From Oscillospiraceae bacterium (lineage in GTDB: Bacteria > Bacillota > Clostridia > Oscillospirales > Oscillospiraceae), in the NCBI GenBank assembly GCA_031290515.1, contig JAITNK010000020.1, positions 1 through 46,575 of the forward strand: a DNA stretch of 46,575 bases, written 5' to 3'. The notes beneath the pieces were generated by a model. It did no database searches, was not told where the DNA came from, and worked only from the letters and a program-made list of their open reading frames with translations. The translations under genes were made by a program, and so were the position numbers. Shown here one piece after another: positions 28,155 to 38,485 of the stretch (position 1 is its first letter; each line of letters begins with the position of its first letter).

Positions 28155-30292
28155 TCCGTACGGTTCCGCTTCGCGGAACTCGAGACGGACGGCAGGTAAC
28201 GCCGCAGCTTTCCGCGCACGTCGTTAATGTCTATAGGCTTGCCGACGTGGTCGTTCATACCCGATTCGAGGCACTTTTCCACGTCTTCGCGGAAAACGTT
28301 CGCGGTCATCGCGATAATCGGAATGGTCTTGGCGCAAGGTGCGTCGAGCGCGCGGATTTGCCGCGTCGCGCCGTAGCCGTCAAGCTCCGGCATCTGCACG
28401 TCCATAAATATCATATCGTACAGTTCCGGGTCGTCCCGGAAAGTCTCAAAGGCGATAAGTCCGTTTTCGGCGCAGTCGATTCGGAGGTTTGTCGGCTCGA
28501 GCAGCGTCATAACAATCTCGCGGTTAATCTCAATATCCTCGGCGATCAGTATGCGGTACCCGGTGAAGTCGTCGCCCTCGACGGAGTCCTCTCCGCCGCC
28601 GTATCCGGCGAGACATTCGTTTATGCAGTCGATGACGTTCGCGGCAAACAGCGGTTTCGGCAGAAAGCGGTTAACGCCCGCCGCGGTCGCGTCTTCGGCG
28701 ATTTGCTGCCACTCCGCGGAGGAAATCATTATGACGACCGACTCGTCGGGGGAGAGGAGCCGAATCTCGCGCGTAAGCTCGATACCGTCAACGTCCGGCA
28801 TTTTCCAGTCGATGAAGTAGAAGTCGTATTTTCCGTGTTCGCGAATCCGGCGGAGCGCGTCCGGCGCGGAGGAAACGGTCTCGCAGTTCAGCCCGATTTC
28901 GTTCGCGATTGTGAGAAAATGTTCGAGCGCGTCCGAGACGTCGTCCACGACGAGTGCCGTCGCGTTTGCGAGATTTGTGCCGGGCGCGAGATACTTTTTG
29001 CGGTCGGAGTCATCGACGCGGACGAGTCTTACGGTGAACGAGAACGTCGAACCCTCGCCCGGCTCCGACCGGATCCAGATACTGCCGCCCATCATTTCGA
29101 CTATGCGCTTGGAGATTGCGAGACCGAGACCGGTGCCGCCGAATTTGCGCGACGTGGACGAGTCCGCCTGCTGAAACGAGGAAAAGAGCTTAGCCTTCTG
29201 CTCGTCCGAAATGCCGATGCCGGTGTCCGTAACGTCTACCTGTATGCAGCAGCTGCCCGCGTCCTCGAACAGAAGCACGGCGTTCATCTCGATATTCCCG
29301 CCCTCCGGAGTAAACTTGACCGCGTTCGACAGCAGATTCATAATGACCTGCGAAAGACGCTGTTCATCGCCGTATATGACGGAGGGAATCGCCGGGTCAA
29401 ACCAAACTTTGAGCGTCTGCTTCTTGTCGTCCGCCTTGAAGCCGACGGAACCGGCGGTTTTCGCCAGCATTCGCTCGAACGTGAAGTTCGTAGGCGACAG
29501 CTCGAGCTTGTTCGCCTCGATTTTCGACATATCGAGTATGTCGTTTATTACGCCGAGCAGGTGCGTCGAAGCGTCCTCGATTTTGCCGAGGCAGTACAGC
29601 ATACGCTCCGGGTCGGCGGACTGCCGCGCGATTGCGGTCATACCGATGACGGCGTTGAGCGGCGTTCTCATTTCGTGCGACATATTCGCGAGAAAATCCG
29701 ACTTCGCGATACTCGCGCGGACGGCTTCGGACCGAGCAGCCTCCGACGCGAGCCGAGCGAGATAGAGGTCGGTCGTGTCGTACATCAGTACCATTGCGCC
29801 CTCGGACGCGCCGCTTTGGTCGAGCATCGGGGAGACCTGCATCTTGAAATAGCGTATTTGATCCGCGCTGTTTTTTACCGTGAGGTCAAGCTCGGAGAGC
29901 TGCGCCCCGGCGAGCGAGGAGAGAATCGCGGAGTTTGCGTGGCGGAGCGAGTCGCCGCTGAGAAATGTCTCGAAAACGTCTGTACACGCGTTTCCGCGTA
30001 TCTCGCCGACGGAGATTGCGCCGCAAACGGAGAGGAACGACGCGCTCGCGAACAGCAGCTTCGCGGAGGTGTCGAAAATCAGGACGACGTCAGTGCTGTT
30101 GGAGAGCAGCAGGTTCATATATTTCTCAAGCCGCGACTTTTCCGCGGACAGAATGTTGCCGAGATTTGTGTTTATCGTCGCGCGAACCCTGTTGCGGTTG
30201 TTCAGCGAACGCTCCCGCTCAATCTCGCGGGAGAGCTTTTTATTCGCCGACGTGAGAGTACGAACCTGCTCGAGCAGTTCATCATCAGTCAT
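28151..30292 (-). CDS. Hybrid sensor histidine kinase with PAS and two receiver domains
   Basis: H-box FLANMSHEMRTPLNAVIGM; HATPase motifs GTGLGLAI; REC domains with IDWKMPDVDG and MDVQMPELDG. Confidence 0.93.
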   Translation of the reverse strand: MTDDELLEQVRTLTSANKKLSREIERERSLNNRNRVRATINTNLGNILSAEKSRLEKYMNLLLSNSTDVVLIFDTSAKLLFASASFLSVCGAISVGEIRGNACTDVFETFLSGDSLRHANSAILSSLAGAQLSELDLTVKNSADQIRYFKMQVSPMLDQSGASEGAMVLMYDTTDLYLARLASEAARSEAVRASIAKSDFLANMSHEMRTPLNAVIGMTAIARQSADPERMLYCLGKIEDASTHLLGVINDILDMSKIEANKLELSPTNFTFERMLAKTAGSVGFKADDKKQTLKVWFDPAIPSVIYGDEQRLSQVIMNLLSNAVKFTPEGGNIEMNAVLLFEDAGSCCIQVDVTDTGIGISDEQKAKLFSSFQQADSSTSRKFGGTGLGLAISKRIVEMMGGSIWIRSEPGEGSTFSFTVRLVRVDDSDRKKYLAPGTNLANATALVVDDVSDALEHFLTIANEIGLNCETVSSAPDALRRIREHGKYDFYFIDWKMPDVDGIELTREIRLLSPDESVVIMISSAEWQQIAEDATAAGVNRFLPKPLFAANVIDCINECLAGYGGGEDSVEGDDFTGYRILIAEDIEINREIVMTLLEPTNLRIDCAENGLIAFETFRDDPELYDMIFMDVQMPELDGYGATRQIRALDAPCAKTIPIIAMTANVFREDVEKCLESGMNDHVGKPIDINDVRGKLRRYLPSVSSSAKRNRTD

Positions 30293-30448
30293 CTCAGTCT
30301 CCTCCGGTAGTCTGAATCAGTTCAAGCGTATAAGAGAGCTTTGCCCGCTTATAAACGGTCAAAACCGCGTACCGCGCTGACAGCGGTTGATTGCACAGGC
30401 ATTTCGGCAAAGGCGCGGCTCACGGAAGCGGCGTTTTGCCGAAACACC

Positions 30449-30592
30449 GGAGCGCAGCCGGAATTCACTTCCGGCAAGCGCAACGAGCGCAGGGAGACTA
30501 CGCCGACCAAGCGGTTCCGCGTCCGCAGACGCGTTCCCCGTGCGAGCCTGCGAGCAACGAGCGCAGGGAGGCTACGCCGACCAAGCGGTTAA
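30449..30592. repeat. Dispersed repeat cluster (ggaattc-hairpin plus GC-rich element)
   Basis: 'gcagccggaattcacttccggcaagcg' is inverse of 251-282; 'ccgcagacgcgttccccgtgcgagcctgcgagc' is inverse of 32-68. Confidence 0.75.
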
Positions 30593-30599
30593 TTACGGG

Positions 30600-31772
30600 C
30601 TATATGGCGCAGACAATCAGCGTGTCGTTGTGGTTGCGGTTTGAGAGCGTCGTGCCGCCGAGCTTTTCCGGAACCGGGCAAAGCTCGCCGCCGGCGTACG
30701 CCAGGTGGTAGGAGAGACCCGCCGCGCCGAGAACGTCACGCACAGTCTCCGCCTCACGCTCCGGATCGTACCCGAGGCAGTTCTGCCGCCCGACGCAGGC
30801 GTATACCAGCAGAAACGAAAACCCTCCGGCGAGGACGGCTTCGGAAACGACGAGCTTCGATTCGGACACTACGTCGTCGCCGTCAATGCGACCGATAGCA
30901 ATGGTAGAGCCGACCGGGAACGTCCCGCCGCAGGCGGCGTAGCCCTCCGGAGTAATCGCGATTGCCATACGGATGACCGGAACCGAGCCGTCGTTATTGT
31001 CAACGATGAACGGGTACGTATTCATACCGTAGTACGACTCGCCCTCTTTCGAGACGAGTCCGTACTTGCCGAGATAGTCGAGGACGGGCATACCGTCAAC
31101 CTCGATAAGCTGGTTGCCGCGCGATTTCGTCACGACGGCGCGCTCGTCGTCGATTTTATCCGGGGGAACCGACGCGCGGAAAAATTTCGGCTCGATTTCG
31201 CCGCAGACGAGAATGAGCGCGGCGCGGTTCGCATAGCCCTTGCCGCCGGAAATGACGCGCGACGCGGAGAACGGATCGGAGTGACCGATACAGAGCGAAC
31301 CGAACACGGGAACGCCGCCGGAAGCCTCGTCGAGCGCAGAGACGAAAGTGTCCCCCGCGGCGTTCAGCAGCAACGGCGCGTGCGCGATAATGAGCTTCGG
31401 CGCGGACGGCAGTTTCGCGGCGGCTTCGCCGTACGCGAGCTTGAGCGGATCGGAGCTTCCGCCGAGGATTTCGCCGGACAGCGCGGTCGCGAAACGCACG
31501 TCGTCGCTTGTGAAAACGGTGATCGCGAGCGTCAGATGACCGATGTATCCGTCAATCGAGGAAAGAGTGGTCGTTATGCCGGAAAGCTCAAACGGAAGAG
31601 CCGCGGCGAGAGCCTCAATAACGCCCGAGTCGAGAAACTCGGGATAGCAGGACAAGATTCCGACGGAATTTGAGAGCAGACTGTTTTCGGGATCGAGCTG
31701 CGACAGAATCTCCGCGACGGCGGTTTCAACGTCGTCGATTTCGTCGGTGCGGGCTGTGACGGTTTTTATCAT
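30600..31772 (-). CDS. FIST N/C domain sensory protein
   Basis: FIST_N-like N-terminus (MIKTVTARTDEIDDVETAVAEILSQL) and FIST_C-like C-terminus; start trimmed to 31772. Confidence 0.85.
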   Translation of the reverse strand: MIKTVTARTDEIDDVETAVAEILSQLDPENSLLSNSVGILSCYPEFLDSGVIEALAAALPFELSGITTTLSSIDGYIGHLTLAITVFTSDDVRFATALSGEILGGSSDPLKLAYGEAAAKLPSAPKLIIAHAPLLLNAAGDTFVSALDEASGGVPVFGSLCIGHSDPFSASRVISGGKGYANRAALILVCGEIEPKFFRASVPPDKIDDERAVVTKSRGNQLIEVDGMPVLDYLGKYGLVSKEGESYYGMNTYPFIVDNNDGSVPVIRMAIAITPEGYAACGGTFPVGSTIAIGRIDGDDVVSESKLVVSEAVLAGGFSFLLVYACVGRQNCLGYDPEREAETVRDVLGAAGLSYHLAYAGGELCPVPEKLGGTTLSNRNHNDTLIVCAI

Positions 31773-31824
31773 TAGGTGCGCCTCCCGTACGCGGCTGTCG
31801 TGCAGCCACGATAACATAGATATA

Positions 31825-31862
31825 GTGTGACTATTGTACCACAGCCGGGTAACGGTTGTCAA
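31825..31862 (-). promoter_or_regulatory. Candidate sigma70 promoter for the FIST gene
   Basis: Minus: TTGACA-18-TACAAT. Confidence 0.55.
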
Positions 31863-31998
31863 GACAGTAAACGTATATCGCGGAGCCTGCGATAAATGTT
31901 TTTCGCAATCGCGCGAATTGTTATTGCCGATTCCGCCGAAGTTTGATATAATAGGATTCAAGAAACGAAAAAACGACAAAGGTAATAGGTAGCTGTAT

Positions 31999-33627
31999 AT
32001 GGCAAGGCATATATTCGTCACGGGGGGCGTGGTCTCCGGACTCGGGAAAGGCATCTGCGCCGCAAGTCTCGGCAGACTGCTGAAACAGCGCGGACTCAAA
32101 GTCACGATACAGAAGTTCGACCCGTATTTCAATGTCGATCCGGGAACGATGAACCCGTATCAGCACGGCGAGGTTTTCGTTACGGACGACGGCTCGGAGA
32201 CCGACCTCGACCTCGGACACTACGAACGGTTCGTGGACGAAAGTCTGACGGAGAACTCGTCCGTCTCGTCCGGAAAGATATACTGGAACGTGCTGAACCG
32301 CGAGCGGAGCGGCGACTATCTCGGGCGCACCGTGCAGATTATCCCGCACATTACGGACGAGATTAAGGCGCGCGTCTATGTACTCGACGACGGCGAAACC
32401 GACGTTATCATCACCGAACTCGGCGGTACTGTCGGCGACATCGAAAGCCAGCCGTATCTCGAGGCGATTCGTCAGGTCGCGCGCGAGCGCGGACGCGACA
32501 ACTGTCTGTTTATCCACGTTTCTCTGATTGTCGCGATTCCCGGGTCGGACGAGCAGAAGTCGAAGCCGACGCAGCACAGCGTCAAGGAACTGCTTTCCGT
32601 CGGTATCCAGCCGGACATTCTCGTATGCCGCAGCGACGGGCGCATTTCAATGGACGTGCGCAACAAAATCGCGCTGTTCTGCAACGTGCCTCCGGACTGC
32701 GTCATACCGAACGTAACGGCGCAGTGTCTGTACGAGGTGCCGCTGTTAATGGCGCAGGAACGGCTCGACGAGGTCGCCTGCCGCAAGCTCGGACTCGACG
32801 TGCCGGAGCCTGACCTGCGCGAGTGGCGGGCAATGGTCGAGCGCACTAAAAACGCGTCGCGCACGGTCGAAATCGCGCTCGTCGGGAAGTACGTTCAGCT
32901 GCACGACGCGTATCTGTCAATCGTCGAGGCGTTTGCCCACGCCGGAACGGAGAACGACGCGGTAGTGAAAATCCGCTGGGTCGATTCGGACGGACTGTCC
33001 GACGCGGCGGCGGACGACGCGCTTGACGGCGTTTCCGGCGTACTCGTGCCCGGAGGCTTCGGCGACCGCGGAATTGAGGGCAAGATTTCCGCGGTACGCT
33101 GGGCGCGCGAAAACCGCGTGCCGTTTTTCGGAATCTGTCTCGGAATGCAAATGGCTGTCGTCGAGTTCGCGCGCAGCGTCGCCGGACTCGAGGGCGCGAA
33201 CTCCACCGAGATGAACGAGCGTACGCAGTATCCGGTCATCGACCTTATGCCGGACCAGATAGGCATTACGAAAAAAGGCGGCACAATGCGTCTCGGGAAG
33301 TATCCGTGCGTACTCGAAAAAGACTCGCGCGCCGGCGCGGCATACGGCGAAGCGGAAATTTCCGAACGTCACCGTCACCGCTACGAGTTCAACAACGAAT
33401 TCCGCGAAAAGCTGTCCGAAAAGGGACTGCGTCTCGTCGGGTTGTCGCCGAACGGAAACCTCGTCGAGGTAGTCGAGCTGCCGGACCACCCGTGGTTCGT
33501 CGGAGTGCAGTTTCACCCGTGCCTTAAGTCCCGCCCGAACCGCGCGCACCCGCTGTTCCGCGCGTTCGTCGCGGCGTCGCTGCGGCAAGCCGAGCAAATA
33601 AAGAAATATGAATTAAGCAACGAATAA
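31999..33627 (+). CDS. pyrG: CTP synthase
   Basis: [34 protein letters not shown] glutaminase; preceded by TTGCCG-17-TATAAT. Confidence 0.97.
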   Translation: MARHIFVTGGVVSGLGKGICAASLGRLLKQRGLKVTIQKFDPYFNVDPGTMNPYQHGEVFVTDDGSETDLDLGHYERFVDESLTENSSVSSGKIYWNVLNRERSGDYLGRTVQIIPHITDEIKARVYVLDDGETDVIITELGGTVGDIESQPYLEAIRQVARERGRDNCLFIHVSLIVAIPGSDEQKSKPTQHSVKELLSVGIQPDILVCRSDGRISMDVRNKIALFCNVPPDCVIPNVTAQCLYEVPLLMAQERLDEVACRKLGLDVPEPDLREWRAMVERTKNASRTVEIALVGKYVQLHDAYLSIVEAFAHAGTENDAVVKIRWVDSDGLSDAAADDALDGVSGVLVPGGFGDRGIEGKISAVRWARENRVPFFGICLGMQMAVVEFARSVAGLEGANSTEMNERTQYPVIDLMPDQIGITKKGGTMRLGKYPCVLEKDSRAGAAYGEAEISERHRHRYEFNNEFREKLSEKGLRLVGLSPNGNLVEVVELPDHPWFVGVQFHPCLKSRPNRAHPLFRAFVAASLRQAEQIKKYELSNE

Positions 33628-33655
33628 CCGGCGGTACGGCGAGACGCGTATGCCG

Positions 33656-33687
33656 CAAAAAAGCAAGCCGGAAGGCTTGCTTTTTTG
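33656..33687. terminator. Bidirectional intrinsic terminator (pyrG/tyrS)
   Basis: AAAAAAGCAAGCC-ggaa-GGCTTGCTTTTTT between convergent genes. Confidence 0.9.
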
Positions 33688-33690
33688 CGT

Positions 33691-34911
33691 CTATTCCAGA
33701 ACCACCCTGCGGTAGCTCTTTTTGCCGCGCCGCACCACAATACCGGCGCGCAGCCCGTCCGCTCCGAACGTGCGCGCGGTATCCGTGATTTTCACGCCGT
33801 CAGCCTCAACCCCGCCCTGCTCGACCGCGCGCCGCGCTTCGGACCGCGAAGCGCACAGCCCGGACTTTGCGAGCAGTCCGAGAATATCGACCGCGCCGTC
33901 CGTCAGGTCGGATTCCGAGAGCGTCGTCGTCGGCATCTCCGCGGCTCCGCCGGAGGAGAACAGCGCGCGCGCCGTCTCAAGCGACTGCCGCGCCGCGTCG
34001 TCGCCGTGAACCTGTCCCGTGACCTCGAACGCGAGCGTCTCTTTTGCGGCGTTCAGCTGCGCGTCGCGCCACGACTCCATTTCCGAAATCTGTTCGAGCG
34101 GCAGAAAAGTCAGCATTTTGAGGCACTTAATCACGTCCGCGTCGCCGACGTTGCGCCAGTACTGGAAGAACTCGTAGGGCGAAGTTTTGTTCGCGTCGAG
34201 CCAGAGCGCGTTGCCCGCGGTCTTGCCCATTTTCACGCCGTTCGAGTCGGTGAGCAGCGTTATCGTCAGGCAGTGCGCGTCCTTTTGCAGCTTGCGGCGG
34301 ATAAGCTCCGTCCCCGCGAGCATATTCGACCACTGGTCGTCGCCGCCGCACTGGAGCGTACAGCCGTAACGCAGGAACAGCTCGTAAAAGTCGTACGCCT
34401 GCATAATCATATAGTTGAATTCGAGAAACGTCAGCCCTTTTTCCATACGGTTTTTGTAGCAGTCCGCCGTAAGCATACGGTTTACCGAGAAGTGCGCCCC
34501 GAAGTCGCGCAGAAAGTCGAGATAATTGAGGTTTCGCAGCCACTCTGCGTTGTTGGCGAGCAGTCCTTTCCCCTCGCCGAACTCGATGAACCGCGAGATT
34601 TGTTCGCGGATACGCTCGCAGTTTCCGTCGATGCGCTCGACCGTCATCATTGTACGCAGGTCCTGCCGCCCGGACGGGTCGCCGACCATTCCGGTGCCGC
34701 CGCCGGCGAGCGCAATCGCGGTGTTGCCCGCGGACTGCAAACGCTTCATAAGCGTCAGCGTGACGTAGTGCCCGGCGGTCAGGCTGTCCGCCGTCGGGTC
34801 GTAGCCGATGTAGAACGTCGCCCTGCCGTTGTCGATAAGTTCGCGGATTTGTGATTCGTCGCTCGTCTGCGCAACGAGTCCGCGAGCCTGAAGCTCTTCA
34901 AAAAGTGTCAT
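33691..34911 (-). CDS. tyrS: Tyrosine--tRNA ligase
   Basis: YIGYDPTADSLTAGHYVTL; MGKTAGNALWLD; start trimmed to 34911 downstream of aaaggag RBS. Confidence 0.96.
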   Translation of the reverse strand: MTLFEELQARGLVAQTSDESQIRELIDNGRATFYIGYDPTADSLTAGHYVTLTLMKRLQSAGNTAIALAGGGTGMVGDPSGRQDLRTMMTVERIDGNCERIREQISRFIEFGEGKGLLANNAEWLRNLNYLDFLRDFGAHFSVNRMLTADCYKNRMEKGLTFLEFNYMIMQAYDFYELFLRYGCTLQCGGDDQWSNMLAGTELIRRKLQKDAHCLTITLLTDSNGVKMGKTAGNALWLDANKTSPYEFFQYWRNVGDADVIKCLKMLTFLPLEQISEMESWRDAQLNAAKETLAFEVTGQVHGDDAARQSLETARALFSSGGAAEMPTTTLSESDLTDGAVDILGLLAKSGLCASRSEARRAVEQGGVEADGVKITDTARTFGADGLRAGIVVRRGKKSYRRVVLE

Positions 34912-34939
34912 TGTATGCTCCTTTTGTGGTTGAATTACG

Positions 34940-35012
34940 GGGCGGCGCGAGGAACGCGGTAACGCGCTTTTTTCGGGAAAATCCGCCGGTGGGACAGCTG
35001 CGAAAAGGCAGG
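34940..35012. repeat. Dispersed 'gcgcttttttcgggaaaa...gctgcgaaaaggc' repeat copy
   Basis: Resembles 41701-41775 (ttacg...gcttttttcgggaaa...gggaca...gcaaaaagcg). Confidence 0.55.
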
Positions 35013-35099
35013 TCTCGTCGCAGCGCGGTACGCAGCTGAGGATACATAGTACGCACACCGGCGAACGGAGTGCGGGAGGCTGGGCCGAACGGCGGATAA

Positions 35100-35364
35100 A
35101 TATAAAACGCCCGCGGGATATTATCCCGAGGACGCTTGTCAGCGCGGTACCACCTCAGTTTCGCGTTTCTTCGCAGAAACACGCTCGGCGGGTTAAGTGT
35201 GACCACTCTAACCCTTGCGCTGTAACGGGCGCAACCGTCGGAGCGTTTCCTCTCCGCCGCTCTTCGGACGTATTCGCGCGCGGTCAGCATACCGGCTTTC
35301 ACCGACCGCCGGCTCTCTGAATGCTGATACCGCAAGCTACTTTTTCCGCTTCGTCGCGTTTATT
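35100..35364 (-). promoter_or_regulatory. T-box leader upstream of tyrS
   Basis: Minus strand AGGTGGTACCGCG (35155-35143), terminator CGTCCTCGGGATaatATCCCGCGGGCGTTTTAT, AGAGAG and GGTGAAAG stem I-like motifs, possible UAC (Tyr) specifier at 35272-35270. Confidence 0.93.
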
Positions 35365-35370
35365 TACAGG

Positions 35371-35399
35371 ATTATAGCACGTTTTAAGCGCGCTGTCAA
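35371..35399 (-). promoter_or_regulatory. sigma70 promoter for the tyrS T-box transcript
   Basis: Minus: consensus TTGACA (35399-35394) -17- TATAAT (35376-35371). Confidence 0.85.
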
Positions 35400-35406
35400 G
35401 CGGAAG

Positions 35407-37110
35407 TTACGCGTTCCGTTTGCGCTTTTCGGCGGCGTTTATCATTTCCTCCGCGCTCGCGAGCGTCGTATCGGTGACGTTCTCGCCGCCGGTGAGCCGC
35501 GCGATTTCCGCGATACTGCCGAGCCGCTCGAGCCGCGTCACCTCGGTGTACGTCCTAAGTTCGCCGTTCACGGAGCGGGACGACTTGGAAATCTCGAAAT
35601 GCGTGTCCGCCATTGCCGCGATTTGCGGCAGGTGCGTAACGCACAGTACCTGACCTGCGCGCGAAATCGCCGACAGCTTTTCGCCGACGCGCTGCGCCGC
35701 AATGCCGGACACTCCCGCGTCGATTTCATCGTAGACCGAAACGCCGCGCGGCGTAATCTCCGAGAACACGGTCAAAAACGCGAGCATTATGCGTGAAAGC
35801 TCTCCGCCGGACGCGATTTTCGCGATTCGGCCCGGAGTTTCGCCCGCGTTCGCGGAAATCAGAAAGCGCACGTCCTCCGCGCCGTTTTCGGTGAGTGCGG
35901 CGTTTTTGACAAGCTCTGTCTCGAACCGCACATTCGGCATAGACAGCGCGGACAGCTCGCGCACCATACGGACGCGCAGTTCGTTCCCGGCTTCGGTTTT
36001 CGCCGCGGTGTAGTCCGCGGCGGCTTCCTCCGCGGCGGTAAGCAGCTCGCCGCGCCGCGCTTCGAGTTCGACCCGCCGCTCGTCGGACGTGTCAAGCTCC
36101 AGAAGCTCGTTTTTCGCGCTTTCGAGAAACGCGAGAGCCTCGGTCTCGTCGCCGTACTTCAGCGCGAGTTTGTTAAGCCGCTGCGCCCGAAGCTCCGCCG
36201 CGTCAAGCTCCTCCGGCGTGAAGTCGAACTCGGAGCGTATGCCGCGAAGCTCCTCGGCTACGTCCTCGGTTTCGAGCCGCACGTCGGTAAGCCGCCGCGC
36301 GAGAACCGCGAACCGCTCCGAATAGGCGGAAACGCCGCCGAGCGACGACTCCGCGTTCCGCAGCAGAGCCGCCGCGCCGTCCGAATCCTCGCCGCCGTAC
36401 AGCTCGAGGTACGCGCCGTCGAACGCGCCGGACAGCCGCGAGACGTTGCGGAGTATTTGCAGACGCTCGTCGAGCGCGGCGGACTCGCCGGGCGACGGCG
36501 CGGCGGACTCGATTTCGTCTATCTGCGAGCGGAGCAGGTCGGCGCGGAACCGTTTGTCGCGCTCGCCGCTTTTGATTTTTTCGAGTGCGCGTTCGTTTTC
36601 GCGAAGCGCGGCGAAAGACTCGCGGTAACGCTTTGCGCGCGCCGCGTAGCCTTCGGAGAAGCGTCCGCCGAAGCTGTCGAGCGCGCCGCCGTGAGCCGAC
36701 TCGTCAACGAGCCAGCCGCTGTCGTGCTGACCGTGTACGGCGATGAGCCGCGACGCGAGACTGCGGAGCTGCGTCACGGTAACGGGTACGCCGTTCACGC
36801 GCACCGTACTCTTGCCGTCCGCCGTGAGTCTGCGCGACAGCACGATTGTGCTGTCCTCGTCGATTTCGCTGTTCCGGAACCAGTCCGAAACGGAGGAATC
36901 GGAGGTGAACTCCGCCGTGACCGAGAGCGCGTCCTCGCCCTGCCGCACAAGGTCTTTCGAGACGCGTCCGCCCGCGACGCATATAATCGCGTCCACGACT
37001 ATGGATTTTCCGGCTCCGGTCTCGCCCGTAAGGACGTTCAGACCGCGCCCGAAGTCAATCTCCGCCTTGTCGATGAGCGCGAGATTGCGAATAGTAAGTG
37101 TTTCAAGCAT
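35407..37110 (-). CDS. recN: DNA repair protein RecN
   Basis: MLETLTIRNLALIDKAEIDFGRGLNVLTGETGAGKSIVVDA; DEIDAGVSG. Confidence 0.95.
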   Translation of the reverse strand: MLETLTIRNLALIDKAEIDFGRGLNVLTGETGAGKSIVVDAIICVAGGRVSKDLVRQGEDALSVTAEFTSDSSVSDWFRNSEIDEDSTIVLSRRLTADGKSTVRVNGVPVTVTQLRSLASRLIAVHGQHDSGWLVDESAHGGALDSFGGRFSEGYAARAKRYRESFAALRENERALEKIKSGERDKRFRADLLRSQIDEIESAAPSPGESAALDERLQILRNVSRLSGAFDGAYLELYGGEDSDGAAALLRNAESSLGGVSAYSERFAVLARRLTDVRLETEDVAEELRGIRSEFDFTPEELDAAELRAQRLNKLALKYGDETEALAFLESAKNELLELDTSDERRVELEARRGELLTAAEEAAADYTAAKTEAGNELRVRMVRELSALSMPNVRFETELVKNAALTENGAEDVRFLISANAGETPGRIAKIASGGELSRIMLAFLTVFSEITPRGVSVYDEIDAGVSGIAAQRVGEKLSAISRAGQVLCVTHLPQIAAMADTHFEISKSSRSVNGELRTYTEVTRLERLGSIAEIARLTGGENVTDTTLASAEEMINAAEKRKRNA

Positions 37111-37562
37111 TATCGCAGCAGATTCTCAATATCCGCGCAGAAGCGTTCGGCGGTCTCTTCGTCTTTCATCGCGAGGAACACGGTGTCGTCGCCGGCGACG
37201 GAGCCGACGAAGCCGGGGATTCCCATACCGTCGATTGCGGAGCTTGCAGCTCCCGCGAGTCCCGGCAGCGTCTTGACGACGACGAGGTTCCGCGCCGACG
37301 CGCTCGAAGTCACGCATTCGCGGAAGATACTGCGGAGCCGCGCCGTATTGTTGCGGTCTTCCGCGTTCATAACGGCGGCGTAACGGTACGAGCCTTTCGC
37401 GGTAAGCTCTTTTACAAGCCCGAGTTCTTTAATATCGCGCGAAACCGTCGCCTGCGTGGCGGCGAAGCCCGCGTCCCGGAGCGATTCGATAAGTCCGTGT
37501 TGGGTGACTATCTCGCGGTCTCCGATTATTTTAAGAATAGCGTCGTGTCTGCTCTGCTTCAT
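37110..37562 (-). CDS. argR: Arginine repressor
   Basis: MKQSRHDAILKIIGDREIVTQHGLIESLRDAGFAATQATVSRDIKELGLVK. Confidence 0.93.
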   Translation of the reverse strand: MKQSRHDAILKIIGDREIVTQHGLIESLRDAGFAATQATVSRDIKELGLVKELTAKGSYRYAAVMNAEDRNNTARLRSIFRECVTSSASARNLVVVKTLPGLAGAASSAIDGMGIPGFVGSVAGDDTVFLAMKDEETAERFCADIENLLR

Positions 37563-37645
37563 TCTCTGTCTGCCTTTCCATATACCTGAGCCCGTAGGCG
37601 GCGCGGCGGTACTTTTGTTTGAGCGGCGGCTGTCCGCGCGCGTCG

Positions 37646-38485
37646 TCAGAATTCCCGGCTCAGCTTGTCGCTGACTCTTTTGTGGAAATTTCCGTCTTTC
37701 AGATGCACGAAAAGGACGGATTTCGCGGAACGTCCGATTTCAATAATATCCCCGGTAAGCAGCTCGACCGCGTCGCGTCCGTCAACGGACAGACACGCGG
37801 GATTGCGTTTCCTGTCCCCGATTTCGACCGTGACTCGACGCCCCTCTGACAGGACGCAGGGCTTCGCCTCGAGTATATGCGGGCATATCGGAGTGACTAT
37901 TATGCTCCGCACGGTCGGTTCCACGAGCGGACCGCCCGCCGAGAGGGAGTACGCGGTGCTGCCGGTCGGCGTCGCGACGACCACGCCGTCGCCGATGAAG
38001 CGCATTATCCTGTTGCCGTTGCTGAACACCGCGAGGTCGAGAACCTTTGTCGTGCCGTGTATCACCGCGTCGTTAAGCGCGCTGTCGCGGTGGACGACCG
38101 CGCCGCCGCGAATGAGCGACACGTCGATGAGCATACGCGTCGTGGTGTTGTACTCGCCGCGGAAAATCGTCTCGAGAGAGGGCAGCTCGTCCGGTTCAAG
38201 CTCGGTAAGAAAGCCCTTCCCGCCGAGATTGACTCCGATAACGGCGGTGCGCGCGTCCGACACGAGCCGTGCGGCGCGGAGCATAGTCCCGTCGCCGCCG
38301 AGGACTATCACAAGCTCGGCTCCGGCGGCGTATTCCGTGATTTCGGCGGAGCCGGACGCGTCGTCGCGCAGAAGCGGAATAATCTTCGCGGTATAGCCCG
38401 CCTTTTCCGTAAGCTCCGCGACGCGCCGGGTGATTTCGTTTCCCGCGTCGCGGGCGGGATTGGGACAGATAAGCACCGTTTTCAT
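37646..38485 (-). CDS. nadK: NAD(+)/NADH kinase
   Basis: VIVLGGDGTMLRAAR; GDGVVVATPTGSTAYSLSAGGPLV. Confidence 0.95.
   Translation of the reverse strand: MKTVLICPNPARDAGNEITRRVAELTEKAGYTAKIIPLLRDDASGSAEITEYAAGAELVIVLGGDGTMLRAARLVSDARTAVIGVNLGGKGFLTELEPDELPSLETIFRGEYNTTTRMLIDVSLIRGGAVVHRDSALNDAVIHGTTKVLDLAVFSNGNRIMRFIGDGVVVATPTGSTAYSLSAGGPLVEPTVRSIIVTPICPHILEAKPCVLSEGRRVTVEIGDRKRNPACLSVDGRDAVELLTGDIIEIGRSAKSVLFVHLKDGNFHKRVSDKLSREF

Noticed and set aside
30449-30592. Riboswitch between the FIST and hybrid kinase genes
   Set aside because: The hairpins here are explained by the dispersed repeat families seen at other loci; no known riboswitch motif recognised.
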